Shown here: piece after piece, positions 62,649 to 64,000 of the stretch | Position numbering within the stretch: the first letter of the stretch is position 1 | Layout of the letters: every line of letters begins with the position of its first letter | NCBI RefSeq assembly: GCF_040530035.1 | Contig: NZ_JBEWCD010000002.1 | Span: forward strand, 930,001-994,000 | DNA length: 64,000 nt | Direction of reading: 5' to 3' | Source: Roseibium sp. HPY-6 | GTDB taxonomy: Bacteria > Pseudomonadota > Alphaproteobacteria > Rhizobiales > Stappiaceae | The notes under the pieces: generated by a model | Databases searched by the model: none | Seen by the model: only the letters and a program-made list of their open reading frames with translations | Told to the model about the DNA's origin: nothing | Position numbers and translations under genes: made by a program

Positions 62649-64000
62649 CTAGGCAACCTGCTTGAGGAAATGGTCGACGGCCTCGTCCAGCTTGATATTC
62701 AGGCGGTCGACATCTTCGGAGAGCGAGAGAATTGTCTCGGCTTCCTTGTTGGTTTCTTCAATGCGCGCCGACATTGTTTCGATATTCGTGTCGACGACGC
62801 GGCTGCCGTCAGTCGCGACGTCGAGATTGTGCGAGATTTCCTTGGCGGAGTCGCTTTGTGACTGCACGGCTTCTGCGATCGAAGTCGCCAACTCGTTGAC
62901 CTGGTCAATCGCACTCGTGACTTGCTTGACTGCTCCCATCATCTCTTTTGAAGAGGCTTGGACATTCGCGATCTGATCTGAAATCTGCCCGGTTGCACTT
63001 GCGGTTTTGACGGCCAGTTGTTTGACCTCCGAGGCAACAACGCCGAACCCTTTGCCAGCTTCGCCAGCTCTTGCCGCTTCGATGGTTGCATTGAGTGCAA
63101 GCAGACTGGTGTGTTCGGAAATCTCGTTGATGAACTCGAGGATTTCGCTGATGTTTGCCGTTGTCGAAATGAACTGATCGATGCCGTTTCCGGTGCTGAC
63201 GGCAAGTTCCGATGCCTGTTCCGCAGTGGCCTTGGTCTTTTGGGTCTGGCTAGTGATTTCGGAAATTGTCAGGGCCAGTTCCTTTGTCGACTGAGCCACA
63301 AGGGAGACATTCTGGGTGGCATCGCTCGAAGCGGTCCGGACAGTGTCAACATACTGATTGGAAGCGCTGGCAACGCGGTCCAGTCGGTCGGCGCTCGACT
63401 TCATTTCATTGGCTTCGGTTTTCAATTCTTCAATGATGGAGGAGATTGAGGTTTTGAAACTCGTGATCTCGGAGGTAATCCTGAGACGATTTTCTTCCTG
63501 GTGCGCCTGCTTGAGTTCGCGGTCCTCCTCCAGGCGCTTTTTCTCCGCAAGGTTCTCAATGAAGACAGACAGAGCCTGGGAGATCTGTTGGATCTCGAAA
63601 AACTTGCTCTCCTTGACGTTGTTTCCTTCAAGAATGCCGGCTGAAACGTTCGAGATTGTTCCCGAAACTTCCTTCAGCGGACGCAGGGCGCGGCCGAAGA
63701 CCAGATAGACGAGACCGCCGGTGACACCAAGAACCGCTGCGGCCATCCACAACAAGAGGGCACACAAGGCATTTACGGGTGCATAGATTTCAGCGGTGTC
63801 CTGCTGGGCGACAAGAAAGAATGAGCCCTCTGAACCCTGCAAGGGTGTCGCGACATAGAAAACATCTTTGCCCTCAAGCCAGGCAACGGACAGGATGCCG
63901 CTTGTGTCCGCAACATTCGTGCCTGAGACGAGCGCGTCTGCGGGATCTGAAGTCGATGCTGCGATCGGCTGCATGTCCTGATCCAACAACGCGATGCGCC
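62649..64000 (-). CDS. Methyl-accepting chemotaxis protein (partial, C-terminal part)
   Basis: At least 450 residues; the frame continues through the window end, so the N-terminus is missing. Visible order: end of a periplasmic sensor domain ([13 protein letters not shown]...), one membrane helix ([22 protein letters not shown]), HAMP (about 25 residues later, [19 protein letters not shown]), coiled coil ([21 protein letters not shown]), then the signalling domain with the hairpin tip [38 protein letters not shown]. The tail ends [10 protein letters not shown] without a CheR-binding pentapeptide. It converges with the HEAT-repeat gene. Confidence 0.93.
   Translation of the reverse strand, partial: RIALLDQDMQPIAASTSDPADALVSGTNVADTSGILSVAWLEGKDVFYVATPLQGSEGSFFLVAQQDTAEIYAPVNALCALLLWMAAAVLGVTGGLVYLVFGRALRPLKEVSGTISNVSAGILEGNNVKESKFFEIQQISQALSVFIENLAEKKRLEEDRELKQAHQEENRLRITSEITSFKTSISSIIEELKTEANEMKSSADRLDRVASASNQYVDTVRTASSDATQNVSLVAQSTKELALTISEITSQTQKTKATAEQASELAVSTGNGIDQFISTTANISEILEFINEISEHTSLLALNATIEAARAGEAGKGFGVVASEVKQLAVKTASATGQISDQIANVQASSKEMMGAVKQVTSAIDQVNELATSIAEAVQSQSDSAKEISHNLDVATDGSRVVDTNIETMSARIEETNKEAETILSLSEDVDRLNIKLDEAVDHFLKQVA

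Overview
The window looks like chromosome from a moderately GC-rich, metabolically versatile alphaproteobacterium, either Rhodobacter/Roseobacter-like or of the Stappia/Roseibium kind. This rests on the hydrogenase gene order (the Rhodobacter capsulatus order as I remember it), the dense ATGA-overlapping operons, the many ABC and TRAP importers, a VPLPA-CTERM protein and the style of the regulators. It is an inference; no rRNA, tRNA, CRISPR array, insertion sequence or intact mobile gene was seen.

Left part (1-21.4 kb): transport and catabolism. The tail of a Cys/Met-type PLP enzyme precedes a four-gene CUT1 sugar ABC importer (420-4532, +). Next is an eight-gene minus-strand operon (12598 to 4872): flavin monooxygenase, two AhpD/CMD proteins, an opine-dehydrogenase-family enzyme and a complete PotABCD-type importer, with a divergent LysR regulator (12924-13862). 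A second sugar ABC importer (14148-17461, -) and a DeoR repressor (17945-18769, -) lie beside a plus-strand pair made of an ADP-dependent-kinase-family sugar kinase and a putative barrel aldolase. A shared inverted-repeat element lies in front of both transcription units.

Centre (21.7-41.1 kb): a complete uptake [NiFe]-hydrogenase island on the plus strand in the order hupT-hupU-hupV-hypF-hupS-hupL-(68-aa membrane protein)-hupC-hupD-hupF-hupG-hupH-hupJ-hupK-hypA-hypB-hupR-hypC-hypD-hypE. HupUV senses H2 and signals through HupT to HupR. HupSLC is the membrane H2-oxidising enzyme, and its small subunit has the six-cysteine proximal-cluster pattern of O2-tolerant enzymes. HypA-F and HupDFGHJK mature the Ni-Fe(CN)2CO site. 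HupR keeps the NtrC layout but has lost the GAFTGA loop and the Walker B acidic pair.

Right part (41.2-54 kb): a patchwork of accessory genes. It holds a protein with two copies of a Spy-like helical unit fused to cytochrome c, a LysE exporter, a SnoaL-like/LuxR regulator, GrpB, a RibD-like reductase with TetR and a 29-bp palindromic operator, a DUF1638 protein, a GlxA-type regulator divergent from a GST with a Cys-rich tail, a VPLPA-CTERM protein, and an AraC/VOC pair.

End (54.2-64 kb): a D-lactate dehydrogenase plus TRAP transporter operon (-) facing a FadR-type GntR regulator (+), probably for lactate uptake and oxidation. It is followed by a signal-less peptidoglycan-binding metalloprotease overlapping a secreted HEAT-repeat protein, and a methyl-accepting chemotaxis protein cut by the window end.
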